Positions 36,901 through 46,566 of a stretch of DNA of 64,000 nucleotides are shown piece by piece (position 1 is the stretch's first letter; every line of letters begins with the position of its first letter). The stretch lies in the NCBI RefSeq assembly GCF_030345335.1, contig NZ_JAPVRC010000001.1, forward strand, positions 310,001-374,000. Reading direction: 5' to 3'. The translations under genes were made by a program, and so were the position numbers. Under the pieces are notes generated by a model, which was not told where the DNA came from, ran no database searches, and worked only from the letters and a program-made list of their open reading frames with translations. Source of the stretch: Halobacillus campisalis. GTDB lineage: Bacteria > Bacillota > Bacilli > Bacillales > Halobacillaceae.

Positions 36901-38072
36901 GAGTGTACCCATTCCTTTATTGCTTGATATTCATTAGCGATTTTCTTTAACACGACCGCCTTTTCGATACGTTGTAAACTGTCCCCTATCCATCTGCCTT
37001 TTTCACTACCAGGAAAAGCCTGAATAAGATCCTCCGCTTGAAACGATAATTCTTTTTTTGACTTGATCGGAAGTTTTTCGTAACGGATCGCAAGCTGACT
37101 TTCGTCTATTTTCCAATCAAGCGCTTTAGCTACACTAATTAAATGAACCTGTAAATGCGCTGGAAGCTGGTATAAAATCCAATCGTAATCCTCAGTCCCA
37201 AAGCTGATTGCTTTGACAGCGTCATACAGATGAAGGGCTTCGTGTTTAACACGATTGGATAACTTCCATTCTTTGACCCAATCATGCACTGTGAAAGCAG
37301 ATCCTTGCATTAGATAGAATGTAATTACTTCCGCCATGTTTCTTAGATTATAGGCCGGAAGCTTTTTAAGTAAGCTTAATTCTTTATTGAAGATGGGGAG
37401 GAAGCTGCCAATTTTCAAAGAAAAGCATAAGGGTAATATACGCTTATACCCTACCCCTGCTAATAGCTTCTCAAATTCAACGGCCTTCCTTTCAACTGAA
37501 ATATATCGTAACAAAGGAGCGCACACCCTGATAGCCTGTAAAAGATGTTCGTCTAAATTGAACCGAAGCTGACTCGCGAAACGTAATGCTCTCAAGATGC
37601 GTAAAGGGTCCTCCTTAAAACGCTCTTCTGGAACTCCGACAGCGCGTATGATCTTACGCTCCAAGTCCGTTTTCCCGCCATATGGATCGATGAGCTCAGC
37701 AGCGGAATTAAAAGCCATAGCGTTGATCGTAAAGTCTCTTCTCGCCAGGTCATCCTCTATACTATCTATAAACTCCACTTGATCAGGGTGACGATAATCA
37801 GCATACTCAGTCTCCGAACGATAAGTAGTAATTTCATAAGATTCACCTTTATAGCGGATAATCACTGTACCATGCTCTGCTCCAACAGGAATCACTTTAT
37901 CAAACGCTTGCATCACTTGGTCAGGAGAAAAAGAACTAGCTAAATCAATGTCCCCTAATGGTCGGTCTAGAAAAGCATCCCGAACGGCACCGCCTACAAT
38001 ATGAGCTCTTCCTCCCTTTTGCTCGATATTATGGATGATTTCAAAAGCATGTTTGAGATTAGGCTTCATCAT
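36873..38072 (-). CDS. cca: CCA tRNA nucleotidyltransferase
   Basis: 399 residues. Adds or repairs the 3' CCA of tRNA. Class II nucleotidyltransferase head: '[21 protein letters not shown]' near 24-44 with the DxD pair, '[11 protein letters not shown]' and '[13 protein letters not shown]'. ATG with AGGTG seven bases upstream. Overlaps bshA at its start by 14 bases and birA at its end, indicating tight coupling. Confidence 0.97.
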   Translation of the reverse strand: MMKPNLKHAFEIIHNIEQKGGRAHIVGGAVRDAFLDRPLGDIDLASSFSPDQVMQAFDKVIPVGAEHGTVIIRYKGESYEITTYRSETEYADYRHPDQVEFIDSIEDDLARRDFTINAMAFNSAAELIDPYGGKTDLERKIIRAVGVPEERFKEDPLRILRALRFASQLRFNLDEHLLQAIRVCAPLLRYISVERKAVEFEKLLAGVGYKRILPLCFSLKIGSFLPIFNKELSLLKKLPAYNLRNMAEVITFYLMQGSAFTVHDWVKEWKLSNRVKHEALHLYDAVKAISFGTEDYDWILYQLPAHLQVHLISVAKALDWKIDESQLAIRYEKLPIKSKKELSFQAEDLIQAFPGSEKGRWIGDSLQRIEKAVVLKKIANEYQAIKEWVHSWNRHEIDS

Positions 38073-39192
38073 ACTGGATCACCTGACCATAAAGTTGTTC
38101 ATATTGACGTAATATCGTTTGCGAAGCGAATTTTTCCTTTACTACCTGCTCTGCTTGTATAGAAAACTGATGCAAAACTTTTTCATCACTGAGCAGAGAA
38201 ATAGCGTAGTTTGAAATTTCATCGATATCTCCAAGCTCAGCTATATATCCTGTCTCCCCGTGATCGATGACCTCAGGAATACCTCCGACTCTAGTACCGA
38301 TACAAGGCACACCACAGGCCATCGCTTCTAATAGCACTAATCCAAAGCTTTCTTTCTCAGATAAAAGAAGCTTCAAATCCGATATCGCAAGAAGCTCGTT
38401 GACATTTTCTTGTTTTCCTAAGAAAAGAACGTGGTTTTCTAAATTCAACTTTTTTACAAGCTGATAACACATAGAATACTCAGGGCCGTCGCCTATCAGC
38501 AGGAGCTTACTTGGTACCTCCTCCCTGACTTTGGCAAACACTTGAATGACATCTGTGACACGTTTGACTCTTCTGAAATTGGAAACATGAATGATCACTT
38601 TTTCTTCTTCTTTGATTTTATATTCTTTTTTTAATTGAGCATTGGGATTTCGAAAATATTGACGTTCGTCTACAAAATTGTATATGACGTCAATTGGTTT
38701 TACCGTTTCCAGCTGTTCTCTCGTTTGGCTCACTAAACTTTCAGAAACAGCCGTCACCCGGTCGGACTGATCTATTGCGAATTTGATCATCTGCTTCAAA
38801 CTCGAATCGATTCCAAGCACCGTAATATCTGTTCCATGTAAAGTCGTGACAATTTTTATATCCCTGTCACTCATCTGTTTAGCAAGAATCGCTAATACTG
38901 CATGGGGCATAGCATAGTGCACATGCAGGATATCAAGCTCTTCCCGATTAATCACTTCAGCCATTTTATTAGCCAGTGAGAGGTCGTAAGGAGGATGCTG
39001 AAACACAGGGTAATTACTGACCTCTACTTCATGATAAAAGATATTGGGATATACCCGGTTCAACCGGAAGGGTAGCTGAGTGGTGATAAAATGTATCTCG
39101 TGACCCTTCTCAGCTAAAAGCTTTCCAAGTTCTGTCGCGATGACGCCCGAACCACCGACAGTCGGGTAACATGTGATTCCAATTTTAGCCAT
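38059..39192 (-). CDS. bshA: BshA, N-acetyl-glucosaminyl-malate synthase (bacillithiol)
   Basis: 377 residues, GT4 glycosyltransferase. First step of bacillithiol synthesis, joining UDP-GlcNAc to L-malate. '[17 protein letters not shown]' at the N-terminus binds substrate; '[20 protein letters not shown]' carries the nucleotide-sugar E-x7-E. In B. subtilis bshB1 lies between mgsA and bshA; here the gap is two bases, so the deacetylase must be elsewhere. Confidence 0.95.
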   Translation of the reverse strand: MAKIGITCYPTVGGSGVIATELGKLLAEKGHEIHFITTQLPFRLNRVYPNIFYHEVEVSNYPVFQHPPYDLSLANKMAEVINREELDILHVHYAMPHAVLAILAKQMSDRDIKIVTTLHGTDITVLGIDSSLKQMIKFAIDQSDRVTAVSESLVSQTREQLETVKPIDVIYNFVDERQYFRNPNAQLKKEYKIKEEEKVIIHVSNFRRVKRVTDVIQVFAKVREEVPSKLLLIGDGPEYSMCYQLVKKLNLENHVLFLGKQENVNELLAISDLKLLLSEKESFGLVLLEAMACGVPCIGTRVGGIPEVIDHGETGYIAELGDIDEISNYAISLLSDEKVLHQFSIQAEQVVKEKFASQTILRQYEQLYGQVIQYDEA

Positions 39193-39194
39193 AC

Positions 39195-39611
39195 CTATTC
39201 CACCTGATTTCTCTCATCTTTTGCAACTTTTCTCCAATTAAAATCTCCGCGGTCCAGGGCGCGGATCATGATTTCTGCCCCTGCCAAATTGGTGGCAACA
39301 GGGATTTGATGAACATCACACAGCCTTAATAAAGCTGTAATATCCGGCTCATGCGGCTGAGCGGTCAATGGATCACGGAAAAAGATCACCATATCCATTT
39401 GATCATCAGCAATTTTAGAACCAATTTGCTGGTCGCCGCCCAAAGGTCCAGATTGAAAACGTATAATCGATAGTCCTGTCGCATCGGCTATTTTTTTGCC
39501 TGTCGTTCCTGTCGCAAACAACTGGTGTTTTTCCAGTATATTTTGATACGCGGTCGTGAACGTTATGATTTCCGGCTTTTTCTTATCGTGCGCAATTAAA
39601 GCGATATTCAT
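39195..39611 (-). CDS. mgsA: Methylglyoxal synthase
   Basis: 138 residues. Turns dihydroxyacetone phosphate into methylglyoxal, a bypass of glycolysis under phosphate limitation. 'ALIAHDKKK' near 4-12, 'ATGTTGKKI' and '[11 protein letters not shown]' with catalytic Asp. Directly upstream of bshA on the minus strand (two-base gap), which is of interest because bacillithiol takes part in methylglyoxal detoxification. Confidence 0.96.
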   Translation of the reverse strand: MNIALIAHDKKKPEIITFTTAYQNILEKHQLFATGTTGKKIADATGLSIIRFQSGPLGGDQQIGSKIADDQMDMVIFFRDPLTAQPHEPDITALLRLCDVHQIPVATNLAGAEIMIRALDRGDFNWRKVAKDERNQVE

Positions 39612-39704
39612 TGAGATCCTCCTTAATTCAATACCTCTGTTAAATTCCCGAGTTCATAGCTTCCTTAAAGATCGGTTTCGTTAATTTTGCTTGGAGATTG
39701 GGTC

Positions 39705-39760
39705 TTGAAAAACGCTCGCTTACCGCGAGGAAGACGGTAAGCTTCCTGTCACAAAACATC
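39705..39760. repeat. Hairpin-forming intergenic repeat remnant
   Basis: CTTACCG (39719-39725) pairs with CGGTAAG, with CTTGAAA and CTTCCTG flanks as in the dispersed repeats near 49450 and 63400. It occupies the 228-bp gap between mgsA and dapB. Confidence 0.45.
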
Positions 39761-39839
39761 TTAGAATCGAGTCTTCACCAATCCGGCAGAATTAATGGGT
39801 ACCTCTCTTATGAAAATTCAACAACAACTTATAACTTTC

Positions 39840-40640
39840 CTAATCCAATAAATGTTCGAGTCCATAAACTAATACGTCGAGGTTCATTACTTCTGTTGCA
39901 GCCAATTTCACGCCTGACATGAATGACTCTCTATGATAAGAATCATGTTTGATCGTTAAAGTTTGCCCAAGACCACCGAAAATCACTTCCTGATGCGCGA
40001 CTAGACCAGGGAGACGAACACTATGGATTCTCATCCCATCATAATTAGCACCTCTCGCGCCTTCTATAGTCTCTTTTTCATTTTCATGACCTTGCTTATG
40101 TTCTTCTCTCTCTTCCTGAATCAGCTGTGCTGTTTTAGCAGCCGTACCCGAGGGAGCGTCCAGTTTCTGATCGTGATGTTTTTCAATGATCTCAACGTCA
40201 GGGAAATGTTTGGATGCCCATTTGGAAAACTGCATCATCAATACGGCACCTACAGCAAAATTAGGTGCGATAACTGCGCCAAGCTGTTTCGTTTCTGCCA
40301 ACTGTCTAAGCTCAGATAGTTGATCATCAGAAAAACCTGTCGTACCTACGACTGGTCTTATGCCATTTTCAAGAGCGAGCTTAGTATGCTTATAGCCGTA
40401 TTCCGGCGTAGTAAGGTCAATTAAAACATCAGCCTCAACTTCTTGCATACATATTTCAGCGTCCGTATATATTATAGCTCCCATTGAAGGAAGCCCATCG
40501 ATGTCCTGTACGCGCTCCCCTTCGTGTTTCCGATCGATACATGCTGCGAGCTCGAGCGTATCGTCCTTTTCAATCATTCGAAGAGCTTCGCTTCCCATTT
40601 TCCCTCTTGGTCCTGCTACGATACAACTAATCTTATTCAT
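39840..40640 (-). CDS. dapB: 4-hydroxy-tetrahydrodipicolinate reductase
   Basis: 266 residues. NAD(P)H-dependent step of the lysine/diaminopimelate and dipicolinate pathways. 'VAGPRGKMGSEAL' at the N-terminus binds nucleotide; 'EKHHDQKLDAPSGTA' near 155 is the substrate motif. Start 40640 with AAGGAG; the frame reaches further upstream over ypjD. Overlaps ypjD by eight bases. Confidence 0.97.
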   Translation of the reverse strand: MNKISCIVAGPRGKMGSEALRMIEKDDTLELAACIDRKHEGERVQDIDGLPSMGAIIYTDAEICMQEVEADVLIDLTTPEYGYKHTKLALENGIRPVVGTTGFSDDQLSELRQLAETKQLGAVIAPNFAVGAVLMMQFSKWASKHFPDVEIIEKHHDQKLDAPSGTAAKTAQLIQEEREEHKQGHENEKETIEGARGANYDGMRIHSVRLPGLVAHQEVIFGGLGQTLTIKHDSYHRESFMSGVKLAATEVMNLDVLVYGLEHLLD

Positions 40641-40980
40641 CGTCTTTCTCTCCTTCTTTTCCTTTTCGTGTCCAGCGATTTTTATCTCTTGTTTCAATTT
40701 TACTCATAGATTGTTCGAATGCCTCTGATAAATCCAAATTTAGTGAGTTTGCGAAGCAGGTAAGCACAAAAAGCACGTCTCCCAATTCTTCTTCCAAAGC
40801 TTTATCCTCTTCAGTGGATTTTTTAGGTTTTTCTCCGTACCTGTGGTTAATTTCTCTGGCTAGCTCTCCAACCTCTTCCGTTAACCGCGCCTGCATACTT
40901 AAAGGGGAGAAATACCCTTCTTTAAATTGTGATATGTAACGATCCACTCTATTTTGAATGTCTTTCGTATTGTAATTCAT
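40633..40980 (-). CDS. ypjD: YpjD, MazG-like nucleotide pyrophosphohydrolase
   Basis: 115 residues, all-helical. EExxE-12-28-ExxD metal pattern: 'LTEEVGELAREI' (about 33-44) and 'LEEELGDVLFVL' (about 63-74). Family members hydrolyse house-cleaning NTPs or dNTPs to the monophosphate. ATG at 40980 stands eight bases after AGGAG. Head of ypjD-dapB. Confidence 0.93.
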   Translation of the reverse strand: MNYNTKDIQNRVDRYISQFKEGYFSPLSMQARLTEEVGELAREINHRYGEKPKKSTEEDKALEEELGDVLFVLTCFANSLNLDLSEAFEQSMSKIETRDKNRWTRKGKEGEKDDE

Positions 40981-41128
40981 TATCAAAACTCCTCGCAATT
41001 AGCTTCTCCTATTGTAATGGTAGCCAAAAGGCGGCTATTTGACAAATTATTAGAACTATACACATTGTGGGTTCATAGGTAAAACTTTATAATGGAAGCC
41101 GTGACATTAATTACGGAGGTGACTAAGT

Positions 41129-42004
41129 TTGAAAGTGTTTAATTTAAAAATCAAAAATATCTTTTTCATTCTTGTAGGTTCTGCTATTTTTTCATTCGGT
41201 CTTGTTCACTTTAACATTCAAAATGAGTTAGGTGAAGGCGGCTTTACAGGAATCACCTTGCTTCTTCTTTATTTATTCAATTTAGATCCTGCATTAATGA
41301 ACATCGTCTTAAACATCCCTGTTCTAATTGTGGGATGGAAGACTTTAGGGCGCACAACGTTTTATTATTCGCTTATCGGTATTCTTGCGGTTTCAGTCTT
41401 TATTCGTATTTCTCAAATATATTTGATAGAAATCGATTTGGCTTCGGATTTGACGTTAGCTTCGTTATTCGCCGGGGTGTTTATAGGGGTAGGACTCGGA
41501 ATCATATTCAGGTATGGTGGAACAACCGGAGGAGTAGATATTATAGCTCGTCTGATGAATAAATATTTGGGCTGGAGTATGGGGCGTGCCATGTTTTTAT
41601 TTGATGCCCTCGTTATTTTCACTTCGATCATTACCTACCTCGACCACATTAAAGGAATGTACACTCTAGTTGCTGTATTCATTGGAGCACGTGTCATTGA
41701 TTTCATTCAAGAAGGAGCTTATGCAGCAAGAGGAACGACGGTTATATCTGAAAAAAGTGAACAAATTTCCACTTCGATCATGAAAGAAATGGATCGGGGA
41801 GTAACAGTATTACAAGGAAGGGGTTCCTTTACCGGGAGCAGCCGTGATGTCCTTTACTGCGTTATAGCTAAAAATGAAATTGTACGACTTAAGAATATTA
41901 TTGAACAGATAGATCCCCATGCATTCGTGGCCATAAGCCATGTCCATGATGTAGTAGGAGAAGGCTTTACGTTAGATGAAAATAAAATGCCTTTAGATGA
42001 TTAG
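41129..42004 (+). CDS. ypjC: YpjC, YitT family (DUF161/DUF2179) membrane protein
   Basis: 291 residues with five or six hydrophobic helices in the first 190 residues ('GEGGFTGITLLL', 'GGTTGGVDIIARL') and a C-terminal DUF2179 domain ('RGVTVLQGRGSFTG...YCVIAKNEI') that is soluble. TTG start with GGAGGTG seven bases upstream. Function of the YitT family is not established; transport is suspected. Transcribed against its neighbours ypjD and the peptidase gene. Confidence 0.9.
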   Translation: MKVFNLKIKNIFFILVGSAIFSFGLVHFNIQNELGEGGFTGITLLLLYLFNLDPALMNIVLNIPVLIVGWKTLGRTTFYYSLIGILAVSVFIRISQIYLIEIDLASDLTLASLFAGVFIGVGLGIIFRYGGTTGGVDIIARLMNKYLGWSMGRAMFLFDALVIFTSIITYLDHIKGMYTLVAVFIGARVIDFIQEGAYAARGTTVISEKSEQISTSIMKEMDRGVTVLQGRGSFTGSSRDVLYCVIAKNEIVRLKNIIEQIDPHAFVAISHVHDVVGEGFTLDENKMPLDD

Positions 42005-42145
42005 CTATGATTTGTTGAAGAATCAGGGGTGGTTGGTAAGCCAGGGTTTTTTTATCATATAAAGGCTTTAATTTAAGAAAGACCTCGAATTTGAGTCTTC
42101 AAGATAACTGATGTGGAAGTACAATTTAACAAAGTCAAATGATAA

Positions 42146-42183
42146 AAAAAATCCCTCTTGATTGTCATCAAGAGGGATTTTAC
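42146..42183. terminator. Bidirectional terminator between ypjC and the peptidase gene
   Basis: AAAATCCCTCTTGAT / ATCAAGAGGGATTTT stem with a short loop; long A-run on the left gives a strong T-run on the minus strand. Confidence 0.9.
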
Positions 42184-42187
42184 ATAT

Positions 42188-42856
42188 TTAATCCTGTTGA
42201 GTAAAAATGAAGATGAACCTCATTAGTTCTGCTAATGCGACAAGCGCACCTGCTACATATGTCAATGCCGCAGCATTCAGTACTTTTTTAGTTTTTCGTT
42301 CTTCATCATTACGAATGACCCCGGTAGAAACAAGCTGCCCCATTGCTCGATTCGAAGCATCAAATTCTACTGGAAGGGTTACAAACTGGAATAATACCGC
42401 AAAGGCGAAAAACACGATACCAAGAAGCAGTAAGCCAGACATTTGTAATAGCATACCGCCAATAATCAAAAAGATGGACGTGTTAGAACCAAAGCTTGCC
42501 AGCGGTACTAAAGCACTGCGGAATTTTAAGAAAGCATACTCTTCAGCATCCTGAATCGCATGACCCACTTCGTGAGCTGAAACAGCTGCGGCAGCCATTG
42601 AACGGCCATGGAAGTTATCAGAAGAAAGTCTAATGACTTTTTTCCTCGGGTCGTAGTGGTCTGAAAGCATACCTTTTGTTTCTTCGATTTTAACATCATA
42701 AATTCCATTATCATTCAGTATTTTTCTAGCCACTTCTGCCCCGGTCATACCAGAAGAAGTCGCCACTTTTGAATATTTCTTATACGTACTTTTTACTTTT
42801 GAAGAGGCCCATATAGGCACAATCAAAATAATCGCAAAGTACAGAAGTAATTCCAT
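42188..42856 (-). CDS. YugP-like zinc metallopeptidase, membrane
   Basis: 222 residues. HExxH in 'SAHEVGHAIQD' near residue 92 within the Zn-peptidase 2 family (B. subtilis YugP), with hydrophobic helices at the N-terminus, at about 115-165 and at the C-terminus. Substrates unknown. ATG at 42856 stands seven bases after GGAGG. It lies between ypjB and ypjC; I do not recall a peptidase here in B. subtilis, so this may be an insertion. Confidence 0.9.
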   Translation of the reverse strand: MELLLYFAIILIVPIWASSKVKSTYKKYSKVATSSGMTGAEVARKILNDNGIYDVKIEETKGMLSDHYDPRKKVIRLSSDNFHGRSMAAAAVSAHEVGHAIQDAEEYAFLKFRSALVPLASFGSNTSIFLIIGGMLLQMSGLLLLGIVFFAFAVLFQFVTLPVEFDASNRAMGQLVSTGVIRNDEERKTKKVLNAAALTYVAGALVALAELMRFIFIFTQQD

Positions 42857-42923
42857 TTTCATTCCTCCATCTTAGATGTGTACTACGTGTATAGGTCAAT
42901 TTTAGTCAAAATAATAAAATAAA

Positions 42924-43622
42924 TCAACTATTTAGTTTTTGTTTAACTTGAGTTTCTTCTTTTTCTGCTCTATATTTTCTATATCCTACATACACCAGTG
43001 TCAGAAGGATAGTGCTGCCAATAATTATAGCTGTCCAAATGAAAGCATCGTAGGTAAGTGATTCGTCTTCTTCCAGTATTAGATGGTCTAAGTCTCTGAC
43101 TAAAGATTGCTGTGTGCCTGCAGTTGGATTGTTAACATACAGATCCATTTTTGAAGTGATGCTATTTACAGACTCTCCTTTAAAATAATGGGACATCGCA
43201 GGTTCCAGGTTTGCCCATTTCTCCGTAACTAAAGAAGGAGAAGTTTCAGCATTTTCTACTAACACTTTCAGTTCATCAACCTTGTTCAGAAGGTATTTTT
43301 CAGGTTCAGGATCTACCCCTGCTTCTACAAAAAGAATAAATGTATCAGCATGTTGATAAGGGTCTTCGATTGTATTCTGTACTAGCCGATTGAGGGTATC
43401 AATCTGGGCTTCAGACTCCCCTTCAAAATAGCTTTCCAATTCACTATATCGATTATTCAGCATTTTTGTAGCCAGCTCAACCTTTTGATCTTGGAGCAAA
43501 TATTCATATTGACTGATGAAGGGATCCAACGTATCGTTTTTTTCACTGGCAAATATCCAACTATTACTTATGAAAAAAAGTCCTGATAACAATAGGAAAA
43601 TAACAGCAATAGCTCGTCCCAT
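42924..43622 (-). CDS. ypjB: Sporulation protein YpjB
   Basis: 232 residues: signal or anchor helix (about 2-22), a helical extracytoplasmic region of about 170 residues, a second membrane helix near the C-terminus ('AFIWTAIIIGSTILLTLVYVG') and a basic cytoplasmic end. Matches YpjB, a SigE-type sporulation protein family of unknown role. Start 43622 with AAGGAG nine bases upstream. Follows ypjA on the minus strand. Confidence 0.85.
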   Translation of the reverse strand: MGRAIAVIFLLLSGLFFISNSWIFASEKNDTLDPFISQYEYLLQDQKVELATKMLNNRYSELESYFEGESEAQIDTLNRLVQNTIEDPYQHADTFILFVEAGVDPEPEKYLLNKVDELKVLVENAETSPSLVTEKWANLEPAMSHYFKGESVNSITSKMDLYVNNPTAGTQQSLVRDLDHLILEEDESLTYDAFIWTAIIIGSTILLTLVYVGYRKYRAEKEETQVKQKLNS

Positions 43623-43679
43623 GGTCACTCTCTCCTTCAAATTCTATCTTATAGACAGTGTATGAAAAAGAGATAGAGA

Positions 43680-44264
43680 TTAGACCGAATGGCTGTTATT
43701 CCTCGTAAGATAATAACAAACACAGATACAGAAGATACTCAGCCAAAAAGTGAAATAGCCGATTTCATTCATATGCTCCATAATAGCTGAGTAGATGGGC
43801 ATTTGCTCAAACACATAGTCTATGACGTCATTGTGCAATGTCCATATAGCTGCGACCAAGATATGTCTCATTCGGATTTTGTAGTAAGGCGCATACAGTA
43901 ACCCCTGCACTGCCATCGCTCCGTGAGAAATTACAAGCATATAGCCAGTCCACGGTAATTGGCCGTATTCTAATAAAGTCAGACCATTCATAACGACTGC
44001 CCATATGCCGTATTTCAACAAAGTAATCATAGCGAGCGCTTCGATATAGGGAACGTTCTTCTTAAACAAGTAAAACGCTAAAAATATCGTAAAAAACAAA
44101 CTCGCGGTCGGGCTGTCGGGTACAAAAATTAAGTAAATCGGTTCTGTGATAGAAAGCTGGCTCTCATACCAAATATACCCATATATTGTACCGAATAGAT
44201 TGATGATAAAAAGTACGATTAAAAATGTGCGATGGTTCAGTATGTAAGGGATGATTGTTTTCAT
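43680..44264 (-). CDS. ypjA: YpjA, DUF1405 membrane protein
   Basis: 194 residues with about six membrane helices and 'PLFTIFLAFYL'-like segments typical of DUF1405. 'GYIWYESQL' and 'FVPDSPTASLFF' are the family pattern as I remember it. Function unknown; by position it is the gene after the qcr operon as in B. subtilis, separated from it here by a terminator. Confidence 0.88.
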   Translation of the reverse strand: MKTIIPYILNHRTFLIVLFIINLFGTIYGYIWYESQLSITEPIYLIFVPDSPTASLFFTIFLAFYLFKKNVPYIEALAMITLLKYGIWAVVMNGLTLLEYGQLPWTGYMLVISHGAMAVQGLLYAPYYKIRMRHILVAAIWTLHNDVIDYVFEQMPIYSAIMEHMNEIGYFTFWLSIFCICVCYYLTRNNSHSV

Positions 44265-44286
44265 AAAAAGGCCTCCCTAGAATAAA

Positions 44287-44322
44287 TGAGCCGCGCTCTA
44301 AAAGGAAGAGCACGGCTCATTA
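44287..44322 (-). terminator. Terminator of the qcr operon
   Basis: AATGAGCCGTGCTCTT / AGAGCGCGGCTCATT stem on the minus strand (one mismatch) followed by TATT. Confidence 0.8.
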
Positions 44323-44342
44323 TTAAAAATTCCATGTTATAC

Positions 44343-45221
44343 TTATTCGGATTCTCCTTCAGACTCTTCGCTTGAGCCTTCTTCAGAACCTTCTTCCTCG
44401 GATCCTTCATCGCTAGAACCTTCTTCTTCTCCGCCTTCAGAACCCTCTTCTTCTCCCGTAGGGTTTGTTACAAATGCGGCTAAAGCATCAAGTTCTTCCT
44501 CAGATCCTTCGAAAATTCCAGCCGGCATTTCGCCGATACCTTCTTGTGCAATTTTTTTAATTTGATCTGCCGGTAACTGAGTATCCAGTAAAGCTGGATA
44601 GCTTCCTGTACCTTCCAGATTACCTCCGTGACAACTCGCACAGTTTTGTTCGTAAATTTCGTAACCTGCGGCCTCAGTATCGATTTCTACTTCTTCAGCT
44701 TCTATACTGACCCCATACTCTTCTCCGCGCTCTGCATAATCCACTTCAGAGACAGATTCATACGTAAGCCAGAAAGTAGCAATAAAGCCAAGCATCATCA
44801 GTCCAACAGCGATTGGACGTTTAGTAGGCCGACGTTCAGGTCCTCGATCTAGGAACGGCGCAAGTAAAAGGGCTCCAAACGCGATACCCGGTGCTACCAA
44901 AGCACCAAAAACGATAAAGTCACCGCCGGCATATTGATATTTTAAAAATTGGTATAGAAATAAGAAATACCAGTCTGGTAATGGAATGTACCCCGCATTG
45001 GTTGGATCTGCCTGCTGCTCGAGCGGTGAAGGGTGAGCGGCTGTCAAAATTAAGAAACCAATGAGGAAAACCGATCCGACCAGCCATTCTTTCAGCAGGA
45101 AGTTCGGCCAAAATGCTTCCGTTCGACCAGGGTATTCTGAGTAATCTTTTGGTAAATTGGCTTTTTGCTCGGCGGTAATCCTTGAATCACCGACAAACTT
45201 CATACCTTTTCCCCTATGCAC
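44343..45221 (-). CDS. qcrC: QcrC, cytochrome b/c subunit of menaquinol:cytochrome c reductase
   Basis: 292 residues. Subunit-IV-like part with three membrane helices ('NFLLKEWLVGSVFL', 'PDWYFLFLYQFLKYQ') fused to a c-type cytochrome domain with heme motif CASCH near 205 and the axial Met in 'GEMPAG'. The last 40 residues are almost only E, G and S. Part of the b6f/bc1-like complex that passes electrons from menaquinol to cytochrome c. GTG start with GGAGG. Last gene of qcrA-qcrB-qcrC. Confidence 0.96.
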   Translation of the reverse strand: MHRGKGMKFVGDSRITAEQKANLPKDYSEYPGRTEAFWPNFLLKEWLVGSVFLIGFLILTAAHPSPLEQQADPTNAGYIPLPDWYFLFLYQFLKYQYAGGDFIVFGALVAPGIAFGALLLAPFLDRGPERRPTKRPIAVGLMMLGFIATFWLTYESVSEVDYAERGEEYGVSIEAEEVEIDTEAAGYEIYEQNCASCHGGNLEGTGSYPALLDTQLPADQIKKIAQEGIGEMPAGIFEGSEEELDALAAFVTNPTGEEEGSEGGEEEGSSDEGSEEEGSEEGSSEESEGESE

Positions 45222-45250
45222 AGCTTTCCCTCCTTTACATCAATCCCGTC

Positions 45251-45925
45251 TTATAGTGGACCGGAAATTCCTTGTTTACGGATTAAAACGAAGTGAGCAC
45301 CCATCAGACCGAATAATGCTGCAGGTAAGAAAAACACGTGAATCGCAAAGAAACGAGTCAGTGTTTGGGCTCCAACGATAGTCGGATCCCCTGCTAAAAG
45401 TGACCGGATACTGTCTCCAATAATCGGTGTGGCAGCTGCGATTTCAAGTCCTACTTGTGTAGCAAAATAAGCTTTGTTATCCCAAGGGAGCAAGTACCCT
45501 GTGAAACCAAGGCCTAGCATAACGAAGAATAATAATACGCCTACTATCCAATTCAATTCCCTAGGCTTTTTATAGGCGCCTTGGAAAAAGACTCGTAAAG
45601 TATGTAGAAACAGCATGACGATTACTAAACTTGCTCCCCAGTGGTGCATACCGCGGACGATCTGACCATAAGCAACTTCCCTTTGCAGGTAGTATACCGA
45701 TTCCCAAGCGTTCTCAATATCAGGTACGTAATACATCGTTAAGAACATGCCCGATAATATCTGTATCACTGTAACGAAGAATGTCAAGCCACCAAAACAG
45801 TAAACGAATGCTGAGAAATGGTGGGCCGGATTGACATGCTCAGGTACTTCGTGGTCAGCGATGTCACGCCATAAAGGAGTGATGTCTACGCGCTCATCGA
45901 CCCAATCATAAATTTTTTGTAGCAT
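45251..45925 (-). CDS. qcrB: QcrB, cytochrome b6
   Basis: 224 residues, four membrane helices with heme-ligand His pairs ('GMHHWGASLVIV' and 'RFFAIHVFFLP'), and the Qo-site 'LPWDNKAYFATQVG'. Diheme b subunit with an extra heme Cys near the N-terminus ('VYCFGGLTFF') as in B. subtilis. Twelve bases after qcrA. Confidence 0.97.
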   Translation of the reverse strand: MLQKIYDWVDERVDITPLWRDIADHEVPEHVNPAHHFSAFVYCFGGLTFFVTVIQILSGMFLTMYYVPDIENAWESVYYLQREVAYGQIVRGMHHWGASLVIVMLFLHTLRVFFQGAYKKPRELNWIVGVLLFFVMLGLGFTGYLLPWDNKAYFATQVGLEIAAATPIIGDSIRSLLAGDPTIVGAQTLTRFFAIHVFFLPAALFGLMGAHFVLIRKQGISGPL

Positions 45926-45937
45926 GAATTACGCCCC

Positions 45938-46435
45938 CTATCTATCTTGTGCTTGTCCAAGGTATAACATCCCTTCTTCAACCTTGTGATCGAACAAAGG
46001 TAAAGGTGCTGTCGGTGGTGTTCCCGGAACATTGACACCATCTTTCGTATAACGACCAGCATGGCATGGACAGTAAAACTGATCAGGATACTCTTCTTGA
46101 GAAGCCCAGTCAACGGTACAGCCTAAGTGCGTACAGATTGGTGAAAGGGCAACGATTTCATCATCCTCTGTACGATAAACCCATGCCGTTTTTTGGACCT
46201 CTGATTCATACCAACCGTCCACTTGTTCGACGATCCATTCAAATCTCTGCGGTTCATTCGTAATTTCATCTACTGATGCTACAGATTGAAAATCTCCAGC
46301 AGCGGATGGCTTTAAAACAGGATCAATGGCAAATCTGACCATTGGCGCCAGCATACCTGCAGCCATGAAACCGCCTACACCAGTGAGTGTGTAGTTTAAA
46401 AATTGACGACGGGATACTCTTTGTTTATCGCTCAT
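45938..46435 (-). CDS. qcrA: QcrA, Rieske iron-sulfur subunit
   Basis: 165 residues. Rieske 2Fe-2S motifs CTHLGC (near 107) and CPCHAGRY (near 127). The N-terminus carries a twin-arginine signal (VSRRQFL) and hydrophobic anchor; B. subtilis QcrA is a known Tat substrate. First gene of the qcr operon. Tat genes for its export are present at the left of the window. Confidence 0.97.
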   Translation of the reverse strand: MSDKQRVSRRQFLNYTLTGVGGFMAAGMLAPMVRFAIDPVLKPSAAGDFQSVASVDEITNEPQRFEWIVEQVDGWYESEVQKTAWVYRTEDDEIVALSPICTHLGCTVDWASQEEYPDQFYCPCHAGRYTKDGVNVPGTPPTAPLPLFDHKVEEGMLYLGQAQDR

Positions 46436-46566
46436 TCTTTTCCCCCCTCTATGCTGAAATCCATGCTCATGGAATAATTACATACAGTTTACTAGGACAT
46501 TACTATGATAGCGCAATCTTAAAGCGCGGTCAATAAAATATAGAAGGCTCGGTAAAGTTTTCCTAG

